A stretch of 7,692 nucleotides of DNA from the NCBI GenBank assembly GCA_030640765.1, contig DAOWIT010000096.1, positions 1 to 7,692 of the forward strand. Direction: 5' to 3'. Both the position numbers and the translations under genes were made by a program. The first letter of the stretch is position 1; each line of letters begins with the position of its first letter. The notes below the pieces were generated by a model. The model ran no database searches. It was not told the DNA's origin and saw nothing but the letters and a program-made list of their open reading frames with translations. The DNA is from Candidatus Latescibacterota bacterium. GTDB lineage: Bacteria; Latescibacterota; MVCY01. Of this stretch, positions 1 to 6,271 are shown piece by piece.

Positions 1-1
1 C

Positions 2-2746
2 TCGGCAAGTGTTCCGGAAGGGACCTATAGGGTACTCAGGTGCTGGCCGCCCACAGGAACGAATCTTGCGATACAGTGGGCCGAGTATATTAGTGTTACT
101 GCCGGAGGGGTAACCACCGTGAATTTCACACTTCCGTTAGGTGGAACAATTGAAGGCAACGTCACCAATACCGCAGGTAACCCACTATCCGACATTAGCC
201 TGCAGGTGGATGCACCTGAGGGACATTATCGTTTTTGCGGAACTGGCACTCAAACTGACATCAGCGGTGTCTACACCTTGCCTAACATCCCCCCAGGAAC
301 ATGGGAACTGGGTGCACATTCACCGGAGGGTTCTCCTTACGCTGGCAAAAAAGTGACGGATATTTCGGTAACTGCCGGTCGGACGACTACAGTGAATATC
401 GCGTTGCCGCTTGGAGGATGGGTTTCCGGACGAGTTGTTGATTACAATGGTTCGCCGGTAGCCAATGCAGAAATTTACCTTTGGTCAGAACTGGGAGACG
501 GTCATGCAGGGACTGACGAAAACGGTAATTATACTACCGACGTAGTGCCTCCGGGGGTGTATATCCTGCGAGTTGAGCCGCCGGAAGAGCGCACAGATTT
601 GGCAACCGCTTCCTTTGAAGATATTCATGTAATCGAAGGTCAGCCCACCACAGTGGATGTTACATTACTCAAAGCATGGTCTATTCAAGGAACCGTCACC
701 CCTTCGCCGTTGGGTCCTTTGGCTCCCGGAACCACAGGTTATTTTGTTATGGCTTTCCCACGCGATTTTTTTATTCCACCAATAGAAAATCTTAAAACAC
801 TTGAAACTATGGCTGAGCCACCTATGGCCAGCGTAGAAAGCAACGGCACCTATCACCTAAGAGGTGGATTATCAGGAACTTATGATATTTGCCTTTGGTG
901 TGGGAAAATGAGCCAGGAAACGCTTGAACATCTGACTGTGATTGGTTCGGTTCTTAATGTTTCGGTAACCGCAGGAGAAATGATTTCAGGGCAGAATATT
1001 GCTGCCACTATTGGTACGGCCAGTCTTACAGGCACAATAACATCATCCGATGAAGGAAACATTCTCCATGCCATTGAAACAGGGGAAGGAGGGATATTTG
1101 TTAGTGATGTAAATGGTAAACTCAGTGCTATTGCAGTCCTGGTTGGAACCGGCAGCAGAGTGGATCAAGGTAGTTATCGGATAGATAATCTTCCGGCAGG
1201 AACCTATAATCTAATTGTCCTTATTGAAGGTTATCAACCCATCCTGGAGACTGTTGAGGTTGGCGCAACTGAAGTTGTAAGAGACTACACATTGTATCCT
1301 GCCGAACCGCCGGACATCAGCGTTGAGCCAGGCAACTACGACCTGCTCCTGTCGGCAGGCGTATCCACAACTCAAGAGTTGACGCTCTCCAACGTCGGCC
1401 AAATCGACCTCATATACCAGGTAGAAGAAGAGATAGATTGGCTCACGGTCAATCCCACCTCCGGCACAGTGGCCCCTGGTGGAAGCGAAAAGCTCACCCT
1501 CACCTTTGACGCCACCGGCTTAGCTGCCGGTATCTATGAGGGCCAGCTCATCATAAGCAGTAATGACCCAGACAAGGCCGTTGTTGCAGTTCAGGTCAAG
1601 CTGACGATCACAGCCGACCCCCAGGCGGACATAGAAGTGGTCGTTGCATCTCCTCAGTTTGGGGGACAGGAGTTCTGGGTGGATATACAGGTGGGTGAGG
1701 CGGGAAAACCGGTGAACGACCTGTTCGGCGTCTCCTTTGTGTTGAACTACACCAATACGGAAGTCATAGACGCCCTCGAGGTAGAAAGCGCAACCGGGCA
1801 ACTGATCCTCGGCTCTGATGTCGTGGTCTACTCAGACATAGATGATCCCAACGGTCAAGTGAGCGTAGAGGTGAGCAGGAAGGCGGAAGCAGAAGGATTT
1901 GATGGTTATGGAGTTGTGGCCAGAGTCAAATTCAAATTCCTTGCCGGCACCAGCGAGGGAGAAACTGCGGATCTGGTTCTGAGCGACGTATTGGCAAAAG
2001 ATCCGACTGACGCTTCCATTATCTTAGCTTTAGTGTCTGGACAGGTGACCACCAAGGCGGGACTTTTGGTCTGGCCCGGTGACACCGACAACAATGGCAC
2101 CGTCGACCAGGGGGATATCTTGCCCATAGGGCTGTACTGGCACAGCACCGGCTCGGCAAGGGCCGAGGCCTCATCGTCCTGGGAGGCGCAAGTGGTCACG
2201 CCCTGGTCTCCCCAGGCAGCCACATACGCCGATGCGAACGGAAACGGTGTCGTCGACCAGGGGGAAATCTTAGCGATAGGCATGAACTGGCACAAGACCC
2301 ATGCAGGCGGGGTTGCAAAACCGGCTGTGGACATCTTCAGTATCGACCACTCAAGGTATCTCACCCAGTACAGGATGATGTACGAGGCCTTAAAGAACAG
2401 CCCCGAAACCGAAGGGGTTGTCGAGCTGAGGCAGATCTTGGCCCAGCTCATAGAACTGGCCCTGCCTAAGCAAGACATGCTGGGCCAGAACTTCCCCAAT
2501 CCGTTCAACGCCTCCACCTGGATCGAATACCAGTTGTCCAGACCGGTTCATGTCAAGCTTGTGGTGTATGACCTTCTCGGACAAGGGGTGAGAACCTTAG
2601 TGAATGAAAAGAAGGACGCCGGACTTTATACCATTATATGGGATGGCAAGAACGATTCTGGGCGAGCAGTGGGAAGTGGAGTCTACTTTTACAGAATAAA
2701 GACCGGTGATTTCGCGAGGGCAAAGAGGATGATGCTCATCCGCTGA
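2..2746 (+). CDS. Modular secreted surface protein with cohesin-like, dockerin-like and type A sorting domains (5' partial)
   Basis: The reading frame is open from base 2, so the true start lies outside the window; the GTG at 119 is internal. Visible order: carboxypeptidase-regulatory-like beta-sandwich repeats (about 2-1297), two of which share an ISVTAG...TTVN..LPLGG boundary 91 codons apart (from 89 and 362); a BACON/HYDIN-like Ig domain (about 1310-1612, with WLTVNPTSGTVAPGG and IISSNDP); a cohesin-like domain (about 1625-2053); two EF-hand-type loops, DTDNNGTVDQGD and DANGNGVVDQGE (about 2072-2302); a short helical linker; and a C-terminal FlgD-like/type A sorting domain (about 2462-2743, with NFPNPFN, DLLGQ and SGVYFYR). 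From these families I infer an exported, surface-attached protein that binds calcium and takes part in protein-protein contacts. No catalytic domain is visible, and the missing N-terminus could hold one. GC content jumps near 1300, at a domain border. The next gene begins 89 bases downstream. Confidence 0.88.
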   Translation, partial: SASVPEGTYRVLRCWPPTGTNLAIQWAEYISVTAGGVTTVNFTLPLGGTIEGNVTNTAGNPLSDISLQVDAPEGHYRFCGTGTQTDISGVYTLPNIPPGTWELGAHSPEGSPYAGKKVTDISVTAGRTTTVNIALPLGGWVSGRVVDYNGSPVANAEIYLWSELGDGHAGTDENGNYTTDVVPPGVYILRVEPPEERTDLATASFEDIHVIEGQPTTVDVTLLKAWSIQGTVTPSPLGPLAPGTTGYFVMAFPRDFFIPPIENLKTLETMAEPPMASVESNGTYHLRGGLSGTYDICLWCGKMSQETLEHLTVIGSVLNVSVTAGEMISGQNIAATIGTASLTGTITSSDEGNILHAIETGEGGIFVSDVNGKLSAIAVLVGTGSRVDQGSYRIDNLPAGTYNLIVLIEGYQPILETVEVGATEVVRDYTLYPAEPPDISVEPGNYDLLLSAGVSTTQELTLSNVGQIDLIYQVEEEIDWLTVNPTSGTVAPGGSEKLTLTFDATGLAAGIYEGQLIISSNDPDKAVVAVQVKLTITADPQADIEVVVASPQFGGQEFWVDIQVGEAGKPVNDLFGVSFVLNYTNTEVIDALEVESATGQLILGSDVVVYSDIDDPNGQVSVEVSRKAEAEGFDGYGVVARVKFKFLAGTSEGETADLVLSDVLAKDPTDASIILALVSGQVTTKAGLLVWPGDTDNNGTVDQGDILPIGLYWHSTGSARAEASSSWEAQVVTPWSPQAATYADANGNGVVDQGEILAIGMNWHKTHAGGVAKPAVDIFSIDHSRYLTQYRMMYEALKNSPETEGVVELRQILAQLIELALPKQDMLGQNFPNPFNASTWIEYQLSRPVHVKLVVYDLLGQGVRTLVNEKKDAGLYTIIWDGKNDSGRAVGSGVYFYRIKTGDFARAKRMMLIR
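2101..2265 (+). repeat. Direct repeat encoding the paired dockerin-like calcium loops
   Basis: The 15-base string CGTCGACCAGGGGGA occurs at 2101-2115 and again at 2251-2265, exactly 150 bases (50 codons) apart and in frame. Similar sequence continues on both sides, encoding D-x-D/N-x-N-G-x-V-D-Q-G-D/E-I-L followed by IG.YWH or IG.NWH. This is a duplicated EF-hand-like unit. The 50-residue period is longer than that of a classical cellulosomal dockerin, because a serine- and tryptophan-containing insert lies between the loops. Confidence 0.75.
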
Positions 2747-2820
2747 AGGCCGTTTAGGGTGGCAATAAGAGCTTATCTAAGGATGGAAACTTGTAATCAT
2801 AGTGAATTCATGGTACTTTC

Positions 2821-2827
2821 GGGGAGG
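2821..2827 (+). promoter_or_regulatory. Shine-Dalgarno site that favours the second ATG of the lipoprotein gene
   Basis: GGGGAGG ends 2 bases before the ATG at 2830 but 8 bases before the in-frame ATG at 2836. The second spacing is the normal one for bacterial initiation, so 2836 is preferred. The choice changes the protein by only two residues. I see no convincing promoter in the 89 bases after the preceding stop, so read-through from the upstream gene is possible. Confidence 0.65.
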
Positions 2828-2835
2828 TAATGATC

Positions 2836-3888
2836 ATGAACAGAAGGAGTGTTCTGTTAATTATCGGGCTGGTATTGGTCCTATCTGCTGGTTTGTTAGT
2901 AGGCTGTATCGATGAATTAATGAACTGGGGCAAGAAAGAAGACCCCATCGTCCCTGCTGGGGCGATATCCGGGAGGGTGGTGGATGAAAACTCGGGCGAA
3001 GCGATAGCTGGGGCCACGGTGTCCACAGATCCCCCCACTTCAACGGTGATAACCGATGCTTCGGGGAACTACACGATCTCCGATGTTAAGGAGGGGTCTT
3101 ACACCGTTAAGGCATCCAAAAGCGGCTATTTGGAGGGTTCTGTGGAGGTCTCTGTCGTCTCGGGAGGAACGGCAGAGGCGGACGTTCAGCTTAAGGCTCC
3201 GAACTACCCTCCTGTGATACACGGCATCAGCTATCCCCAGACCGTAGCTGTCGGCGAGACACCTACCATCACCGTAGACGCAAGCGATCCGGATGACGAC
3301 CCGCTCACATACACCTGGGCAGCCCCTGACGGCGGCACGATCTCAGGGACAGGACAAAGCATCACCTGGACAGCGCCGACGACCACAGGGACTTTCACCA
3401 TATCTGTCTCCATAAGTGATGACATAAACGAGCCGGTCTCCCAGACGGTCGATATCAGTGTGGAAACCATCAACACAGTGATCAAAGTAGATCCGTATCT
3501 AAGCAAGGCATCCGCGGGAAACTCTTTTACCGTCAATGTGAAGGTGGAGAATGTCAGCGGTCTGTTCGGGGTATCGTTTGAACTGAAGTTCAATCAGGAT
3601 GTGCTCGAGGCCACGGAGGCCCTGAATGGCGACTTTCTGGGCTCGGATGTGATATTCTACGCCGGGATTGACCCGGGAAGCGTTGGGATCGGCATCTCTC
3701 GAAAGGCAGAGGCTGGTGGAGTGGATGGCGATGGGGTAATCGCTGTTCTTACTTTTAAGGCCATCTCAGCAGGAGAGACAGACATCTCCTTTTATCAAAA
3801 TACACTGAAAATGCAGGATTCGACCGGTGCTGCCGTCCAAGGGTTTGAGCAAGTGGTGGCCGGAGATGGGAAGGTGATCATCCAATAA
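2836..3888 (+). CDS. Lipoprotein with carboxypeptidase-regulatory-like, PKD/Ig-like and cohesin-like domains
   Basis: The 350-residue product starts with MNRRS, a hydrophobic stretch and the lipobox LVGC (Cys24), so it should be lipidated and membrane anchored. After a short charged linker come a carboxypeptidase-regulatory-like domain (about residues 42-120, ISGRVVDE...GA.V..D..GNY.I.DV..GSYTV), a PKD/Ig-like domain (about 124-212, with DASDPDDDPLTYTW) and a cohesin-like domain (about 215-350). The cohesin-like part shares LFGVSF, LGSDV and SRKAEA.G.DG.GV with the cohesin-like part of the upstream protein, so the two are paralogous modules. No enzyme motif is visible. I infer a surface receptor or scaffold that binds a dockerin-like partner; the partner is not shown by the sequence. 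The ORF could also start at 2830. The same frame continues after the stop into a dockerin-like remnant, so the gene may once have been longer. Confidence 0.88.
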   Translation: MNRRSVLLIIGLVLVLSAGLLVGCIDELMNWGKKEDPIVPAGAISGRVVDENSGEAIAGATVSTDPPTSTVITDASGNYTISDVKEGSYTVKASKSGYLEGSVEVSVVSGGTAEADVQLKAPNYPPVIHGISYPQTVAVGETPTITVDASDPDDDPLTYTWAAPDGGTISGTGQSITWTAPTTTGTFTISVSISDDINEPVSQTVDISVETINTVIKVDPYLSKASAGNSFTVNVKVENVSGLFGVSFELKFNQDVLEATEALNGDFLGSDVIFYAGIDPGSVGIGISRKAEAGGVDGDGVIAVLTFKAISAGETDISFYQNTLKMQDSTGAAVQGFEQVVAGDGKVIIQ

Positions 3889-3897
3889 GGACGGTGA

Positions 3898-4101
3898 TGC
3901 TCTGTTGCTCCTGCGCGTCCAGGCCTTCAGCAGAAGGAGCTGGGGATCGGAATTTCCTCTGTAGCCTATGATGGGGACAGGACTGTTTCCCTGAGCGACT
4001 TCTTCTTGTTCATGCAAAACTTCAGAAAGAACCTCGGATCGCCCAAGGTGGTATCCCTAAAGGCCGGGAGGAATGTGAAGGCCTATCTGCCGGCCAGGTA
4101 G
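3898..4101 (+). pseudogene. Dockerin-like coding remnant, in frame behind the lipoprotein gene
   Basis: After the TAA at 3886 and a second in-frame TGA at 3895, the same frame stays open for 67 codons to a TAG at 4099. It contains AYDGDRTVSLSDFFLFMQNF (about 3964-4023), which matches the D-x-D-G-x-V-x-x-x-D-F layout of single dockerin/EF-hand units often found after cohesin-like domains. The first loop position is Ala rather than Asp, and the usual loop Gly is Arg (AGG). No ATG, GTG or TTG with a ribosome binding site opens this frame close to its beginning. I infer a former C-terminal extension of the lipoprotein, or the tail of a lost gene. A sequencing error is a less likely alternative, as two stops would need explaining. 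Confidence 0.5.
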
Positions 4102-4128
4102 GGGAAATCGCACCTGTATTATTCTTGT

Positions 4129-4165
4129 ATCGCTTTACTCTCTCCAAGGGTAAGGCGATTTTTTT
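4129..4165 (+). terminator. Rho-independent terminator
   Basis: ATCGCTTTACTC (4129-4140) pairs with GGGTAAGGCGAT (4148-4159) to give a 12-bp stem with two G-T wobble pairs and a 7-base loop (TCTCCAA). A run of seven T follows at 4159-4165. It should end transcription from the lipoprotein gene before the tRNA-Leu promoter. Confidence 0.88.
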
Positions 4166-4192
4166 GCTTGAGCAGGGACTGCCTTTTTCCCG

Positions 4193-4221
4193 TTGACAAA
4201 GTTAATACTACACATTATATT
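4193..4221 (+). promoter_or_regulatory. Sigma-70-type promoter for tRNA-Leu and probably tig-clpP-clpX
   Basis: A perfect -35 box TTGACA (4193-4198) is followed after exactly 17 bases by TATATT (4216-4221), one mismatch from the -10 consensus. The spacer is AT-rich. Transcription would start near 4228-4230, about 57 bases before the mature tRNA. It lies 27 bases after the T-run of the preceding terminator. No terminator is visible between the tRNA and tig, so it can also drive the downstream genes. Confidence 0.85.
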
Positions 4222-4285
4222 TCTTCTACCGATTCTGTCAATCTGCACTCTAAAATGACCAGAACTTCACAGTTTCATCTGTTAT

Positions 4286-4371
4286 GGCTGCCTGGTGGAA
4301 TTGGCAGACACGCTGGCTTTAGGAGCCAGTGCCCTTAGGGCGTCCGAGTTCAAATCTCGGGGCAGCCACCA
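4286..4371 (+). tRNA. tRNA-Leu (anticodon UAG)
   Basis: The acceptor stem GGCTGCC (4286-4292) pairs perfectly with GGCAGCC (4361-4367), followed by discriminator A and an encoded CCA (4369-4371). The anticodon stem CTGGC/GCCAG (4313-4317 and 4325-4329) encloses the loop TTTAGGA, giving anticodon TAG at 4320-4322, which reads CUA and probably other CUN codons. A long variable arm (about 4330-4342, CCCTTAGGG hairpin) makes it a class II tRNA, as expected for leucine. The T arm contains GTTCAAAT. The 86-base length is normal. Confidence 0.97.
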
Positions 4372-4386
4372 GTTTAACCAAACAAC

Positions 4387-4394
4387 AAGGAGGG
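4387..4394 (+). promoter_or_regulatory. Shine-Dalgarno site that sets the tig start at TTG 4398
   Basis: AAGGAGGG lies 3 bases before a TTG at 4398. That start gives [10 protein letters not shown], which matches the usual N-terminus of trigger factor. The longer open frame from ATG 4329 runs through the 3' half of tRNA-Leu and has no ribosome binding site, so it is not the real start. The short spacing and TTG codon suggest modest initiation. Confidence 0.75.
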
Positions 4395-4397
4395 ATC

Positions 4398-5651
4398 TTG
4401 AAAGTCTCTGTAACGGATTTAGAAGAGGGGAAAAAGCAGGTTCAGGTTGAAATACCACCCGAAATGCTCCAAAAAGAGATGGAGCCTTTTTACAAAAAAT
4501 ATCAGCGTTCTGTTCAATTACCTGGCTTCAGAAAGGGGAAAGTCCCCTTAGAGATTCTCAAAAGATCTCACTACGGGCGACTAATCAAGGAAGAGGCCTT
4601 AGAGGAGATATTGCCGAAATTTTACCGGAAGGCCATAAAGATCGAAAAGGTTAAACCTATATCCCCCGCGGATATCGAAAAGATGGACTATGAAGAAGGG
4701 AACCCCCTCCGATTTACTGCCTCAGTGGAGGTTGAACCTGAAATTGAAGTTAAAGACTACAAGAGATTAGAGGTTGTCAAACAGATTCGCCAGGTGACCG
4801 ATGAGGATCTGGAGGCCAGAATCCAGGAACTCAGGGAGGAAAATGCCGTCGAAAAGGTAGTCGAGCGCCCGGCCAAAGAGGGCGACTTACTACTGGTTGA
4901 CTTCCAGAAGTTGGACAAAAGCGGAGTGCCTCTCGTGGGGAATAAAATGGAGAATCGCCTTATAAAACTCACTCCAGAGTCTCCGCCGGAGCTATCCGGG
5001 GCTGCCAAGGGCGAGGAACGAAAAGTAGTGTTCAGCTATCCTGAGGATCATCCCGACGCCGATCTTGCTGGCACACAAGAGTATTATTTGGCTAAAATTA
5101 AAGAAGTTAGAGAAAGAGAACTGCCTGCTTTAGATAACGAACTCGCCAAGGATGTGAGCGATTGCAACACTATGGAAGAATTGAGGGAGAAAGTTAAAAC
5201 CGAGTTGGTCGAAAAAACTGAACAGCAAGCTATGGAAGAGGTACGGCGAAATATTATCGAGCAGTTGCTCAGAGAATGCACCTTTAATGTGCCGGAAAGG
5301 ATGGTTGAAAATTCCCTTAACACCTTAGTGGAAAGGGTGAAAAGTGTCTCCTCAGAGGAGGTTGATGTAGAACTAATCAAAGAGAATAATCGGGGAGAGG
5401 CCATAAGACAGATAAAATCTCGTCTAATTCTGGAGACAATCGCTGAGACAGAGAACATTCAGGTATCGGATGAACAGATAGAACAGAAGATTACCGAAAT
5501 CGCTCACTCCCAAAAGGCAGACCCAGAGAAATTCAAGGAGACATTAACTTCCCAGGACAGACTGGAGGACTTGCGAGAAGATCTACTGCAGGAGAAGGCG
5601 ATGGAGTTTCTGGTGAATGAGGCAAAGATCACAACCTCAAAGATAGACTAA
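4398..5651 (+). CDS. tig: Trigger factor, ribosome-associated chaperone
   Basis: Trigger factor docks at the ribosome exit tunnel and shields nascent chains. The 417-residue product has the N-terminal ribosome-binding domain with the signature GFRKGKVP (residues 43-50), a central FKBP-like region (about 162-238) and a long helical C-terminal chaperone domain (about 240-417). The FKBP-like region keeps the flanking strands ([33 protein letters not shown]). It lacks the GxxIPGFE-type active-site segment: where E. coli has about 26 residues from FVLAMG to AGEE, this protein has about 21 with [11 protein letters not shown]. Prolyl-isomerase activity is therefore doubtful, while chaperone function does not depend on it. 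The start TTG is chosen from the ribosome binding site and the MKVSV N-terminus, 26 bases after tRNA-Leu. clpP follows after 20 bases, the common tig-clpP-clpX order. Confidence 0.95.
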   Translation: MKVSVTDLEEGKKQVQVEIPPEMLQKEMEPFYKKYQRSVQLPGFRKGKVPLEILKRSHYGRLIKEEALEEILPKFYRKAIKIEKVKPISPADIEKMDYEEGNPLRFTASVEVEPEIEVKDYKRLEVVKQIRQVTDEDLEARIQELREENAVEKVVERPAKEGDLLLVDFQKLDKSGVPLVGNKMENRLIKLTPESPPELSGAAKGEERKVVFSYPEDHPDADLAGTQEYYLAKIKEVRERELPALDNELAKDVSDCNTMEELREKVKTELVEKTEQQAMEEVRRNIIEQLLRECTFNVPERMVENSLNTLVERVKSVSSEEVDVELIKENNRGEAIRQIKSRLILETIAETENIQVSDEQIEQKITEIAHSQKADPEKFKETLTSQDRLEDLREDLLQEKAMEFLVNEAKITTSKID

Positions 5652-5671
5652 AAACAGGAGGGATAGAACAG

Positions 5672-6271
5672 ATGCCTTTGGTACCAATGGTCATTGAAGA
5701 AACAGGTCGGGGGGAGAGGGCTTACGACATATTCTCCCGGTTGCTGAAGGAGAGGATCATCTTCATCAGTTCACCCATTGATGACAATGTGGCGAATTTA
5801 ATGGTGGCCCAGATGCTGTTTCTGGAAACTGAGGATCCGGAGAAAGACATCTGGATGTACATTAACAGTATGGGCGGCGGAGTATGTGCTGGACTTGCCA
5901 TCTACGACACTATGCAGTATATCAAACCGGATGTGGCCACTGTCTGTGTAGGGCAATCGGCAAGTATGGGGGCGGTGCTCTTAGCCGCTGGAGCTAAAGG
6001 AAAACGCCACTCCCTGCCCAATTCTCGCATAATGATCCATCAAGGATGGGCGGGAGTCCAAGGCTCTATCGCTGATGTGGAAAGACACACTAAGGAGTTC
6101 CTCACCCTTAGGCAGAAATTGAACGAAATACTCGCTTACCACACCGGCCAACCCATAGAGAAGCTTGAAAAAGACACCGACAGGGATTTCTATATGTCGC
6201 CCGAAGAGGCAAAAGAATACGGCCTTATAGATGAAATCATTGTCCGCAAAACTCCGGAAAAGAAAAAATGA
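5672..6271 (+). CDS. clpP: ATP-dependent Clp protease proteolytic subunit
   Basis: ClpP forms a cytoplasmic 14-subunit serine-protease barrel that degrades proteins fed by ClpX or another Clp ATPase. The 199-residue product has normal length and no obvious propeptide. The catalytic triad is complete: Ser98 in GQSASMGA, His123 in MIHQ and Asp172 in DTDRDF, at the same numbers as in S. aureus ClpP. Asp170-Arg171, used in ring-ring contact, are also kept. Several usually conserved positions differ: INSPGG is INSMGG (Met67), followed by Gly70 and Cys72, and IHQPxGG is IHQGWAG (Gly125-Trp126), with Ser132 where Gln is usual. Active protease remains the best reading. An AGGAGG at 5656-5661, 10 bases before the ATG, gives strong initiation. 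The stop codon overlaps the clpX start. Confidence 0.96.
   Translation: MPLVPMVIEETGRGERAYDIFSRLLKERIIFISSPIDDNVANLMVAQMLFLETEDPEKDIWMYINSMGGGVCAGLAIYDTMQYIKPDVATVCVGQSASMGAVLLAAGAKGKRHSLPNSRIMIHQGWAGVQGSIADVERHTKEFLTLRQKLNEILAYHTGQPIEKLEKDTDRDFYMSPEEAKEYGLIDEIIVRKTPEKKK

Noticed and set aside
119..121. GTG as the start of the large surface protein
   Set aside because: The frame is open upstream to base 2 and encodes the same repeat text (ISVTAGG..TTVN), and no ribosome binding site precedes it. The gene is cut by the window edge.
1906..2517. 203-codon open frame on the minus strand
   Set aside because: It lies wholly opposite the cohesin/dockerin coding region, has no recognisable domain, and reflects the codon pattern of the real gene.
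2747..2835. Promoter between the surface protein and the lipoprotein gene
   Set aside because: No -35/-10 pair with sensible spacing stands out; only the ribosome binding site is convincing.
3231..3593. 120-codon minus-strand frame opposite the lipoprotein
   Set aside because: It is a shadow of the PKD-like and cohesin-like coding region; low-complexity Ser/Val text and no ribosome binding site.
4329..4397. Longer trigger factor starting at ATG 4329
   Set aside because: This stretch is the 3' half of tRNA-Leu. The AAGGAGGG and TTG at 4398 give the family-typical N-terminus.
5672..6271. Inactive ClpR-type paralogue
   Set aside because: Ser98, His123 and Asp172 are all present, so loss of catalysis is not supported despite the unusual neighbouring residues.
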